This document shows positions 1 to 12,200 of a stretch of DNA of 64,000 nucleotides, one piece after another. The translations under genes were made by a program, and so were the position numbers. Below the pieces are notes generated by a model. It was not told where the DNA came from, searched no databases, and saw nothing but the letters and a program-made list of their open reading frames with translations. Source of the DNA: Chionis minor (lineage: Eukaryota > Chordata > Aves > Charadriiformes > Chionididae); assembly GCA_013398295.1 (NCBI GenBank), contig VZSF01001063.1:372001-436000 (forward strand). Reading direction: 5' to 3'. Each line of letters opens with the position of its first letter. The first letter of the stretch is position 1.

Positions 1-3000
1 CTCAACCTTTCTAAAAATATTTTATTTCGTAAGGTACCCCTGTGCCAGGGAGGCTCTTCCCACACCTCGGAGCGGGAGCTGTCGTAACCCTCCATGGCTC
101 TGGCAGCATCCGTGCATGAAGACATTCTGCCCCTCCACATGCATGTTTTATACCAATCCCCTCCGCTCCCTTTCAAAAAGAAGAGATGGGACTTCACAAA
201 AGTAGAAGAGGAGGGTCATGCCTGCCTTTGTGACTAAAGCCCAGTTCCTGTTGGGAAACCTGTTCTGAAATATGCCTCACTAGAAATAAGCATCTACAAG
301 AAGAAATTAACTTGCCTTCTTAAGCGCTGAATTTCCTCCAGTGACGCTAATGGGTGCTACCGAGTCATGGCGACTATTCCACGTTGTAATTGAAAATCAG
401 TATGAACATTCTGATTCAGTGATCATTTAATAAAAGATAATGGTCACTGAACAATGATTCTGATTAGTTAATGGCGACTTAAAGGTTTATAACACCTCTC
501 ACAGCACTGCTTATTTGGGTATGCTATTAGAAGTTACTCCCTAAGAGCTTGGTTTATGTTCAAAAATAGGAATAACTAGGGGGGGAAGCAGATGCAGCTG
601 GCATCCTATAATGCTCTGTTTGGGTGGCAGAGTCGTATTCAGTCCGTGCTCATTAGATTTCCATAGATGGGCATTCAGCCTGTAGCTCTTCCCATATATT
701 GGCTCACTTACTCTATACTTTTCTTGTTTGCTGCTTGCTTCCTTGCACATCATACTATAGCTTTCTTAACTATGTAATCTTCAGATATTATAAATGAAAA
801 TAGAATTATGTGCTTTTGTGCTGAAATGATTGTCGGAATTTTTTTTCTATTTTTTGGTGTTACAGGAACAAGCTTCAAAACTTACACAATGAGCAGAAAA
901 TGGGCTATATATGTCTTTTACACTTTCATGTCCTGTCTAGTCACCAGCGGTTGGTGAATTAAGGAGCTGGACCTGTCACTGGACCTGACACCCTCTTTGG
1001 CCTTGAGCAGGCTTCAGCGTCTCCCTGTCCCCAGCTCTCCCGTCTGTCAGAAACCAGTTGGGTTGTTTCTTATTTGGAATTAATAACTTTCAGCCTAATT
1101 GTGGCTGGAAAGGATGTGGTACAGCATCCACGGTTACCTCCTACCACAAATAGGAGAGAGTTTCTTCCCTGGGATTAGACCTGGCAGCATTTGTGTGTAT
1201 TTAAAAAGCTGAGGTAGCAAATGCAGGGTTGTAAAGAAAGTAGCGGATTGTCACTACAGGCCCCCAGCAGATGTTTCAGTGTCCATATAGCTGTGTGTTT
1301 TTGTTTTGATGTTGTCTCATAACTGTGTGGTTGGTCATGGAGACGGTGGCCTCAGTCCATGTGTTCAGAGCTGGTTGCAGTATCCAGGCTTCGAGGTTTC
1401 CAAACAGATACGTGGAGCTCAAGCTGCCAGTTTAGTGTGTTTTGAAGATGGAGGGCAGTGCTCCTATTGAAGGAAACACCGAATCAAGGAAACTGGTAAA
1501 AGTGAAGTGCATGAACTGGTAGAGTGAATGGTGTTTACCTGACTCAGCGCTCTTCTAGGGGTCTGCGAGGTTATTGGAGGCTGATCTCCAGCCTCAGAAG
1601 AGCTTTCTGTAAAGTATGTCTGCATGGTACAATTTAGCGGCAGAGGTCCCCAGGTCTCTAAGTAAGGCCGTCACAGCCAGAGAAGCAGGTTTTGTTAACT
1701 TGGAGTGAGCCAGCCAAAAGGTGTCTTATAGATTCTTGACCCAGGCTGGCACAGATGCAGGCACACGGGCACCACGGGTGGCTCGGCAGCCAGTGCACGG
1801 GAGCATCCTGCTCCCAGCTTGGCATGGGCAACCCAGCAGAAGTGCCTCCACTCTCCCTGTCCAGTCAGGCGCCTTGCTGTAGCCCTCCTTGGCTTTGGCT
1901 TGGCTTCCCGATGTGCTTCAGGAGTTGGGTGGGGAGGAACGGGCACTTACACTGCCAGCCCCTCCCTCTTTCCAGCTGGGCAGGGAAAAGCACTGCATGG
2001 GTCCCTGTCACATTATTCCAGCTTGAAAACCAAGCCAGTACCCTGAGATGTGATGGACAGATTTTCAAAACATCAACCAGTGAGCAACGGGCTCAAACTC
2101 GCTTGGAGATGTCTCCCCTACATGAGATATCATAGCAATATACTGATGAGAGCCAGCTGCATTTCTCTTTTTCTGCTGACCCTGTACGTTTGGTTTATGT
2201 GCTGTTGAAATACTTGCATGGTATTTCCAGGTACCTTCGTTTTACTGTGGAGAAACAGAAGTCTCATTGAGTAAGGCAGGTAGGAAGAAATCATCTGCAT
2301 TACTCACACACGCTGCTGGTTTTGAAATTAACTGTAGTGACTCAGGGGGAAAAGAAATCCAAATGTTTAAATGGATGGCTCAAGGAAAACCTCCATCTCG
2401 GGTACAGTTATGGTATCAAAAAAAAAAGAAGAGAGGAGGACATTAGGTGCACACAGAATGCAACAAAATGGACCTCAGATTAAATGCCATTTTAAATTCT
2501 TGCCATCCTAACTAGAAAAAATGATAGAAAGAATCCAGAGGTGGCCAGTGAATATCTCCGGGATGGTGGAGAGGCTTCTTTAAATACCAGGATGGTTTGT
2601 TGTTGCCGCTGTGAGTGCTAGGAACAACAGTAACACGCATAGTCCTGGTGCTTAAGATCTGCAGTCATGAACCAGGACCCTGAGCTTGAACAGCGTTGTA
2701 CAAGTACTCAGTTCTGAGTAGACACGTACAAAAATGGTTATGAGCTAGGCACAGAAAATGAATGGATTACAAAAGACACATAAAATGCTTTGAAGAGTGA
2801 ATTGAAAAGTAAATTAAAATACCATCTTATCAAAAATGAGGAAAGAGCTAAAAAAGTTGTAGGGATAAAACATTTATTCTAAAACAAAAAGATATGATTT
2901 ATGCAATATATGCTGACCCTGTGAAACTTATTGCCTCAAGACGTTGTTTATGTGATGAGTTTAATAAGATTTTTAAAATGAAGATTAAACTTCTATGTAG

Positions 3001-3418
3001 GTGAAAGGGAACACGTGTGTCCCTTAAATGGGTAAAAGAGAATTGGAAAAGAACTTCCCGTTAGAGTATCTTTCACAAAACCTCACGCCAGCAATCGCTG
3101 CCAGGAGGAACACGACCGTGAGCTGTTTCACAATGTCAGCACCTATGTTTCTATACAAAAGAACTATTCCTCATTCCCTGCTTTCTCTTTTCCTTCGCCA
3201 ACAGCCCCTCCTCAACTTTCCCAGCACGTCATTTTCCCTAGTGATGTAGTTAGATTTTCTGAATGTACATGACGGGGTATAAGGTGACCTGATAATAGAG
3301 AGAGGGCCTAGGAACCAGGAGAAGGCTGATAGCCAGCTATCTTGAAATAGCAACTTGCCCCATCTCTATTTCATTTACCATTGAACTTCTGACATACTGC
3401 CCTGCAATTTCCACTCAT
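1..3418. other. Unique non-coding DNA, GC-richer patch near 1.7-2.1 kb
   Basis: No gene, RNA or recognisable repeat is visible here. The stretch at about 1695-2135 is GC-richer and has fewer stop codons, so several short frames overlap on both strands. None has a recognisable domain, a signal peptide or paired splice sites. I treat it as compositional. The rest is ordinary AT-leaning sequence. Confidence 0.6.
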
Positions 3419-3437
3419 CTTTTTTTTTTTTTTTTTT
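3419..3437. repeat. Poly-T run
   Basis: A homopolymer of about 17 to 18 T. It could be the tail of an old minus-strand retroposon, but no element body is recognisable next to it. Confidence 0.8.
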
Positions 3438-3856
3438 CCACACGTAAGTATAAAACAGCTGTACTTGAGTCACATCTTTTCCCTCTAGATTAATGTTTTT
3501 CAGGTTGTCTCTAAAACTCCTCTCTTTCAAGGTGAATATGTACCAGTTAGGCACAGTCAGAGGTAAAGAAGTGCCACACCACTATAGAAAGATCTCAAGA
3601 AAATATTGTAATTAATAGGGGATCCTTTCCATGGGTTTCAGCTGTCAAGAATGATAACATCCCTCTCTGACATAAACTTAGATTTTTTGCTTTGGCATAA
3701 AACAAAGTCTAGATTTATTTCAGACTAATAAATGACTTAGATTTTTAGCACTTGCTAAAATGTTGTTAATATGGACAAATATTTTTTACTGTTGAGGTCT
3801 TTAGAAATTCCTGCAAAAAAGACTTATGAAAATAGCATGCACAAGCTAAAAACGAG

Positions 3857-3925
3857 AGTGTGTGTGTGTGTGTGTGTGTGTACGTGTGTGTGTATATAAG
3901 TATGTGAGAGCGTGTGTGTATGCAA
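3857..3925. repeat. (TG)n microsatellite, interrupted
   Basis: About 11 uninterrupted TG units are followed by imperfect TG/TA/CG-interrupted copies up to about 3925. The minus-strand frame across it reads as alternating Thr/His, which is an artefact of the repeat and not a protein. The length is likely polymorphic. Confidence 0.9.
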
Positions 3926-6900
3926 ATATACATTTTCAGTTCCTGGCTCTTAGTGAGGAAGTAATTCACTGTAATAGATGAAGTGTTTGAAATCTGAAAA
4001 CAATGTTTTGATGGTCAGAGCAGCAAAAGGGGAAGGTGTTAAATATGGCTTATTAGCATTTTATGGACAAAAAGAAATTCAGAATTCTCATGAGACCAAT
4101 AGAGAGAGGGAAAAATACAGTACACATGTAAATTAACAGCCAGCAATCCTCATACCTAAGGAAATATCCGCAGGACATCTTAAATCATCTAGAATTTAGG
4201 TATACTCATTAACCCATGGGAGTTAACCATCTGGCAAGTAGAATACAATGCCCTAACTAGTGTTGTTGTGTTGTTGTTTTATAAATCAGGCTGGATCCAA
4301 CAGTACTGTTTGCTGAATGGAAAGTATATAGTCATTAACATCATGTCCGTTGCCAGATCACAACACATAAAAATTGTATCTAACACAAACAAAGAAGTCA
4401 TCCTCAAAGCATCGTTAGTGTCCATAGCTTTGATAGAGGATGTGATACAATAACTTTGTGTTTAAATACATTCCTGTAGAGATTTCCCCTTTTAAAAAGT
4501 AACGACAGTATTTACCAGCACACGTGCACAGATTTATATATGATATCAAACACCACAAATGTAAAAAAATGCAAATGAAAGCCATACAGTGCCTTCTCTT
4601 TCTAGACTGTATTTTGACTGAAAAATGATCATGTAGTAAATACACTTAAATTAACTCAACTCATGTAAATATTATGCTGACATGGACACAGAAAGGGGTA
4701 TTTATTAAATTTTATTGTAATTAGAATCAGTGTTGTTATTTGGACTTTGTCATCAACAGACAGAAACAGCAACCATTTTCCATTTATGTTCACGAAACAT
4801 CAATGCATTCTCCTGAACAAGGTTTGCTGACACGTGAGAGCAGCTGAAAAACAAGTTGGGAGTGCCCACTGTGCCTCTCCACGAACCGCCATGAGTTTGG
4901 AGGAGGCTAGTGTGAGGTTGGCGGCTGGTCTGAGACCTATTATTAATCAAGCACTAGATAACTGAAATCACATTCCATTGTTTCTAAACATCTGGTCAAA
5001 GAATTCAAAGAATTCAGGTCTAATTTGTGTTTGTGTGAGCATGCACACATGGGTGTGAGCAGAGCCACAGCAGAGTGAGACAACCCTAAATAAGGGAAAA
5101 CATGCCCCATGCCTTGCTGTCCCCTCTGTTCTGCTCCAGGCACAGGGACTGGAAGGCTATAGTGGCATCAAGGTCAGGAGGGTCTTCAGACAGGAGGACA
5201 AACAAGCCCAGTGGAGCAGGGTCTGCCTCAGGCACCAATGAATCTTGCTATGGTTTTGCTTGGTTTTCGCTCTTGTCTGATCCCATGTCCACCTGGTGCC
5301 ACATTAGCATAGGACAAAATGAGCTTCCTGGCCCCAAAGAGCTCAGGCTCTAAGACAGGATGCAGGAGATCAATCCAGACGGATGGACAAAAGAATACAT
5401 GAAAATAACAGACAAGCATTGATCTGAATGACGCACTGTGAGCATAATATACCAACTACCAGAAACAAATGGAAAAGCTGAATACATAAAGTGCTACTGT
5501 GAAAAAGGAAGAACTTTGTCCTATGGTGACGATACGCAGTAACCGTGTGACCAGAATTTCATTCCTGACACTGTCTGTAGTCTTGATTAGATTAAATTTC
5601 TTTTTAAAGACTTATCCGATTTCCCCTCTGTCCGTTTCCTTTCCCTCATGATGTTGCCACTCTATTAATAGCCTCCCTAGTGAGATCCTAGGGCAACAAG
5701 TGAAGAAAAATATTGAGCCAGATCCTCATTGGTAAAAAGTAATATAATTCCACTGACCCCAAGTTATTCCACTAGAGTATTCCAGTGCATTTAATTATAA
5801 ATATAGGTTAACTTTAACTAAGCAGCAAATATATTATCCAAATTGGAATTTGTCCAGGATTTGGTTTTGGATACTTAAGTCATTAGTAAAGCTCCACAGC
5901 ATCTTCAGTTAAAATTTATCTTCTAAAGAAAAAATCCCATTGTATCAGAAAACTATCACACTGAGTTGGAATATCTGTTGGAGCACAATGCAAGGGCATT
6001 CTTTTATTATTTAGTGAGAGAAAAGATGCACCTTGGAAAATCCTGAGAACTTTCTGTTCAAGCGTTGCTCCAACATTCACCAATTTACACAGTTAATGCA
6101 GAGATTGCAGGCTCCTCACAAACGTGATTAAAAGCAAAGAAGTGCAAACTGTCTGATTTTGTGAAGTGTTACTTTTCGTACCATGCAACTTACTTGTTAT
6201 AAAGCTATGGACTTGCTAATAGGATCATCACGCCAAACAGCACTAACTAGAAATCTCACTTTCCGTATGTCAAAGCTGCAATGACTTTATCCCACAAACA
6301 ACTCACTCACATGATTTACTTGTTTCATAAATGTAGTTTTATGGACTCTCTTTAGTATTTGACACTAAGATCTCAAAAATCTGAAACACTCAAATGATCA
6401 TCTAAAGAAGCACACTAGAGTTCATCATTTTTCAGAAGAATTTATCATAAGCTATTAGGAGGAGAATTAAGAATGCTAGTAGAGTTGACTGGTCTTTTAA
6501 GATTTGTCACTAACCTATTTGTGTAAAGAAGAATCTTGTAATATGCACTGCCTGCACAAATATGAGTCGCCAGTTCTTATTTTAATCTGCAAAATGTATG
6601 ATTGAGAAGACAAACAGAAGCCATAAAATGGGAAATCACTTTTCCAGTGAGTCTATAAAATTAAAATCATTACAACGTAAAACTGTTCTTAGGAAAATAG
6701 GCCCTAGGATTTGAATATACTAAATATCAAGTGTGTTCGTTCTTGCCCAGAATAAAAGGTCTAAGCTTCCCCTGAGTCTTTGGATCTATCAAAGTCCCTA
6801 TCCAATTCCCAGAGTACCACCACTTGGACGCTTTTGGGTCCCGTCATTCTTACACCACTGCGTGACTGTTTGTAGTTGAGCTGACATACCTCCCTGTGAA

Positions 6901-8657
6901 GAGAAGATAATAAGCCTGCTTCATCTCAGCACTGAGGAGGGGATGCTCCTACAAGCCGTGGTTTCTAGAGCAAACACTGAGTTCTAACCACTGCAGGCTG
7001 TGATGAAGGCAATAGAGCATCCTCAGCTGGGAATACAGTGCACAGCACAGCTAATGGTAAAAATAAATGCTGCTGGTGAAGATCATCACTTCCTCTCAGC
7101 TCATAGTCATAGTATTGACCAATTTAACTTTTTTTAAGGGTTTGTTATCTTCATGGACGAATAAGATCAGTTTACAGGAGATACCATTTCTGTAATCTGT
7201 ACAATTAAGTGTATGCACTAAGAGTGGCAGAAGTGAATCCACCTGAATCTCTCAAGAAATAGAGCCTGTCAAGTACATGTACAAAGTAGGTGAAGCAAAG
7301 GCTTTATAGAAATCTCCTTTAAACCCACCAGGGCCAAGAACTTTCCCTTGGGGTAGATTTTAAATTAGTTCATCTTTTCACTTTTTCTCTCCTAACTGCA
7401 GGGAGATTCGAGAAACCTCCCATCTCCCATGCAGATCACTGAGAGAAGTTGAGAGAATAGAGAAATGTCTGTTCATCTGTGCATAATGCCTGGCTCTAAT
7501 TTTCTATATAACTGCTCATAGCATTTCTGAACTATTAAGCTTAATAAGGTCTCATGGGTCTGTATGTGTGTGAATGTTTTACCCCACAGAGCTCCTCTAA
7601 CTGCTATTATGACTGTAGGCTTATACCGAGAAATCAGCAACCAAACACGTAACCTCCCCATCTTATCCCCCCCGCTAGTACAGGCGCTACCTAGTAAAAG
7701 TGATGGATATCTGTGTTTTATAGATTATGAGTGAGTTTGCAATGGTCTGTAAAGTGGCTCCTTGAGGCAAAGAGAGGGGTCGGCTAAGTCTATTATCTGT
7801 TTTCTTAATCTTCTAACTTTGCTCTCAAGATCAATCCGTTTGCTATAATACTCATTCCTCCTAAGAATAGCAGAAAAATGGGGCCTCAGATAAAAGTCTT
7901 TTCAGAAGCTTATCAATGGCTGAGACAAGAGGAGAGAGGAAATTCTGGGACTATATTAGTTTTCACATATAATGGCTATGAAATTCAATGTATTGAATAG
8001 ATACTTGATCTTTATTTAGTTTCTAACTTTCACTGTTAAAATTTAGCTTTAAAGGCTACAAAAAGACAAGATCTACCAAAGTCTGAGTATTTACTTAACA
8101 AAACAAAATACAAATAAAACAAAATCCAGCAAGAATTATTCAAGAGCTGTCTGGTAATTTTTCATCTAAATGCTTTTCTGTGTAAAACAGAATATTCAGA
8201 GGAATGTTTTCTAAAAGAAATTTTCACTTCTACCAAAACATTTCAGGTTTTCTACTTAGAAAGAGCAAACTACTTCACTGCAGATTGAATCAACCTAAAT
8301 CAAAGCACCTGCCTCTGAACACATTGACACATTTTATGTGAGACTGGTTCAAAATTAAGTTTCAGCCTGCAGAATTGCACTGGTGCTGCTGTCTAGGCAC
8401 CTTTCTTCCACTCCTAATAAAGCAGCAGACTGCTGCTGTTTTCCTTTTAGGTCCAATGTTCATTTGATGCTACGAAGCACAGATGATTTTCTACCAGGGG
8501 GAAAGTGTATAACTGATAAAAATAAAAAAAAATTCTCCTAAATGTCTAGTATTGCAAAGTAGAAATCTAGCCTGTTGTCACAGACTTAGTGAATTGTTTC
8601 AATCTCATAGCAGCAAGGAGGCACCCTTAAATTAAGCTAAAGTAAGATAAATCAATC
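3926..8657. other. Unique non-coding DNA
   Basis: AT-leaning sequence with no recognisable gene, RNA, or transposon. Short frames near 5102-5455 overlap on both strands and have no domain signature. I see nothing else to report. Confidence 0.6.
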
Positions 8658-9209
8658 TGCCCCTCTACTTGTCTCTCGTGAGACCCCACCTGGACTACTG
8701 TGTCCAGGCCTGGAGCCCCCAACATAAGAAGGACATGGACCTGTTGGAGTGAGTCCAGAGGAAGGCCATGAAGATGATCAGAGGGTTACAGCACCTCTGC
8801 TGTGAGGACAGGCTGAGAGGGTTGGGGTTGTTCAGCCTGGTGAAGAGAAGGCTCTGGGGGCACCTTACAGCAGCCTTCCAGTATCTGAAGGGAGCCTACA
8901 GGAAAGCTGGAGAGGGACTTTTGACAAGGACATCTAGTGATAGGATGAGGAATAATGGCTTCAAGCTGGAAAAGGGTAGATTTAGATGAGATATTAGGAA
9001 GAAATTTTTCGCTCTGAGGGTGGTGAGACGTTGGAACAAGTTGCCCAGGGAAGTTGTGGAGGCCCCATCCCTGGACGGGTCCAAGGCCAGGCTGGATGGG
9101 GCTTTGACCAACCAGGTCTAGTGGGAGATGTCATTGCCCATGGCAGGGAGATGGCAACTAGATGATCTTTAAGGTCCTTTCCTACATAAACTATTCTATG
9201 ATTCTATGA
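8658..9209 (+). mobile_element. CR1 LINE fragment (GAYR-type subfamily), 5' truncated
   Basis: This is the 3' end of a CR1 non-LTR retrotransposon. The conceptual protein begins at the CR1 segment corresponding to 'RPHLDYC', runs through 'GLFSL.KRRLWG' and '[15 protein letters not shown]', and continues to '[16 protein letters not shown]'. The element ends in two ATTCTATG-type 8-bp units at 9193-9209, the typical CR1 3' terminus. CR1 copies are usually 5' truncated because target-primed reverse transcription stops early; this copy lacks the endonuclease and all reverse-transcriptase catalytic motifs. It shares its subfamily wording (AYR.AGEGL) with the copy at 35334-36324 rather than with the copies at 41.9 and 60 kb. 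No target-site duplication was found. Confidence 0.95.
8700..9120 (+). pseudogene. CR1 ORF2 C-terminal remnant with two in-frame stops
   Basis: This is the non-catalytic C-terminal part of CR1 ORF2 (reverse transcriptase protein). Two in-frame TGA stops break it. One is at about 8753, where the family has a glutamine before 'VQR'. The other is at 8987-8989, within 'GRFR(stop)DIRKKF', a position where the other copies in this window read Leu-Asp-Ile. The intact middle frame spans 8768-8989 and starts at MKMIRGLQHL. The 3' frame continues to about 9120. No activity is possible from this copy. Confidence 0.9.
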
Positions 9210-12200
9210 ATCAGAACAGTGGCTTAGGAAATACTCGGTCATACCAGGTTGAGACAAAAGTGAGTAAGATGCCAAGGCGAAAAACTCCAACAGGAAATTA
9301 TCTGGTTTTTTCCAGGTACCCTTGAGTGAAAGGATGGTATAAAGTCTTTGGTGACCAAGTCCCTTCTTTCTTTTGGAGGATTCAAAAGATAATGTGCCAG
9401 GAATTTAGTCGGAGCTGCAAGTTAATACCAGCAAAGTCTCTACTTCGGACATATCATTGCATCCATTCTCATGTCCAGCTGCATTCACCTGTACATCCTG
9501 TTCCAGCCACCTTCAGATCTCTCCTTAACACTAACTGTTGTTATGCTTTCCAGCATAATATACCAGAAAAACACTTGCAGCCAGTAATCTCTATACAGTC
9601 AGTGAGTAGAGATTTTTGCCAAGTCTCCAAATCCCCTTGTTTTCACCCTTTTTCCCTCTGTCCTGTTCATCTGCTCATTTAGATAGACCAGGTGGACCAC
9701 GCTAACTCTCAAGCATATGGTTTTCTTATTTGTTTGTACTGTGTGAAGAACAAGGACATAACCCCATTCTTTGGATAGTTTCCTGGGAACCATGTAAAAG
9801 AAATATAAATATGCTCATTTCATAGGTTTGAAAATTTAATAAAGTACTGCCAGTTCTTTGTACCTTGTAAAAAAGTATGTTTGCATAAAGCATGAGAAGA
9901 CTACTTTTTATCAGCCTCATTATTTCACATATTAATTGTCTATTATCCATATTAGCAGAGTAATCTCTCACTTTGTCTAATGACAATATATTTTGAAGTA
10001 TCATTTCCCACCTTTTTCCCTTCTCTTCAAGAGGGGTTTCTACTTTTTGAATTGTCAGATTCACCTATGCATTTGCCAATAGAGCACAAGATCTCTTAAT
10101 TTCATTTATTAAAGAAATTAAACTCTCCTTCCCATTGAAATAATTGTTCAACATCCAAACTGCATCTGATATCAGAGAAAAATCAAATTTATTTATGCAT
10201 TTCAGTGACGAGAGCATTTGTAGCTGTCTTCATGGTTTACCGACTGTGACTTTTATAACAACCCAAGCAGGAGCCTTGCAGGACAGACTCCATTGAAAAG
10301 CAAAGGCAAAGCCAAGAATTCCTTGCAACTGGAACTCCACCACTATTGAAGGGATTTTCGTGAATTTATTGGAAAAATACGTATCATACTGCGATCTGTA
10401 ATGTTCCTTTTTATACAGGCTTCAACAAGACAGATGCACCGTGGATTTTATTTTCTTATAAATATCTATTTGAACTCATTTTAGCATAACTCAGCAAAGA
10501 TGACTTATTTTTCTGTTAATCCCATCAACCTTTTACTGTACCAACAAGAATACCAACTGAAACAGAGAGAGAGAGAGTGAGCATCTGTGTATGTCTCAGT
10601 TGCAATTTGGAATATACTTTATTGATTCACTTCTTCCATGTAGCGAACAAATACATTGCCAGTTTCCCTAAAAAACAGTTGGTCATATCAAGCAAGCTTT
10701 CTATCCACTGTCTTATAATTGAAAATGGTGTATTTCTTCAATACCTGTTTGCAGGGGTGGAGCCACAGGCATCTTATAAATAAGACCTACTTTACTCTTC
10801 TCGAAGACATCGATTCTTTTGGTAAGACCCAGAATTATAAAATGCTTTGAGCGAATTTCTAGCCCAGGGCTGTACGCATATTTTAATTAGAATTGACCCG
10901 GATCCAAAAATCTATGAAGCAAATAGTCTCAGATACTTAAGATACTGTAAAAACTAGTCCAGATTTCACTCCTACAAGTGACTTCTCTCTTGACGAGGAA
11001 TCCAAAAACGTCAGGATCCAGACCCCATCTTCTTTCCCAGCCTGAACAGCAACACTGTTCAAAACTTTGACGGAAGCATGACTTGAGCCCGAGATTTTTG
11101 GGCAATTCATTCATTGTATAATTTTATTAACTTTACTTCAAGGTACTTGAAATTGACACTTTGTCATTCTTTTAAGTAAAATCGGCACAGAATATGAACT
11201 GGCACCTCCCATACTCGGAATGAATTACTGACACTACAGTCCGGGTACCATTCTCATTCTCCAGTATCCGCAGATAGCTAACTGCATGGAAGTCAAGAGC
11301 TGTGCCAGAAAAGAGCATAATGAAATGAAATCAGCATGTTTTTGGAGAGTCAGGTGTTTGATCTGCATCATTTCTTTAAAAAAATATAAAAAGAAAGTGT
11401 TAACATAACCATCAAACCTGACTGTCACCTAGTGATTGCTGAATTATTCTCTGTCACAAGTCTAATCCACAGACACCAGGAAGGAAGAAAAAGAACAACC
11501 CCCCCTCGTTCCTCTTACAAAGGCAAATTAGCCAGATTGAAGTCAGCCACTGAAGGAGGGGGAATATGCTTTTGCCATGTCTTCTTTGCTCCTAGGTATC
11601 GGTCCTGGCAAAGATCACATCAACAAGATCGGTCCTTCCTGGGGTGCTGGATTTTTGAGTGGTAACACAGAGGAGTTGGTAGAAGGAGGGCAGTGGTCAC
11701 ATATGCCTAGCTAGCTCACAGGAGGAAGCATATGGCTACCATTTGTTCCACCAACAGTGGTGTGCACACACCGCGAGCCCGCAGAAGGAATGCAATTTCA
11801 CTCAGCCAGACTTCCTTGCGGCTCTTCCAAGACACCCGTTTCTCCACGCCTCCCGGGAAGCGAGGCATAAGCTGGCCAAAACACTCCTAAGAAGAAAGGT
11901 TTCTTAACAGCACTAAAGCCTTTCTCTCTTGTCCCTTACTATGTCAAGTAAGTGCTTTGTGCTACATTGCACAGATGGCTTGATGCTGCATGTGCACAAG
12001 TACAGCTGTTAGATTTGGGGTGGGTTACAAGGAGCTGGCAACTCCACGTTTCAGTTGCTATCTATGAAATTAACCACCAGGCAGATTTTTAGGGAAAGGA
12101 GAGGAATTGCTGTACAATATTTAAAAGATAAGATAGATGCTTGCATCTTTGGCACTAGATGCCAGGCAATAATCTTCGCCTCTAACAGATCTCGGTGCTT

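Noticed and set aside
3766..3969. Minus-strand frame with a Thr-His repeat
   Set aside because: It is a translation of the TG microsatellite.
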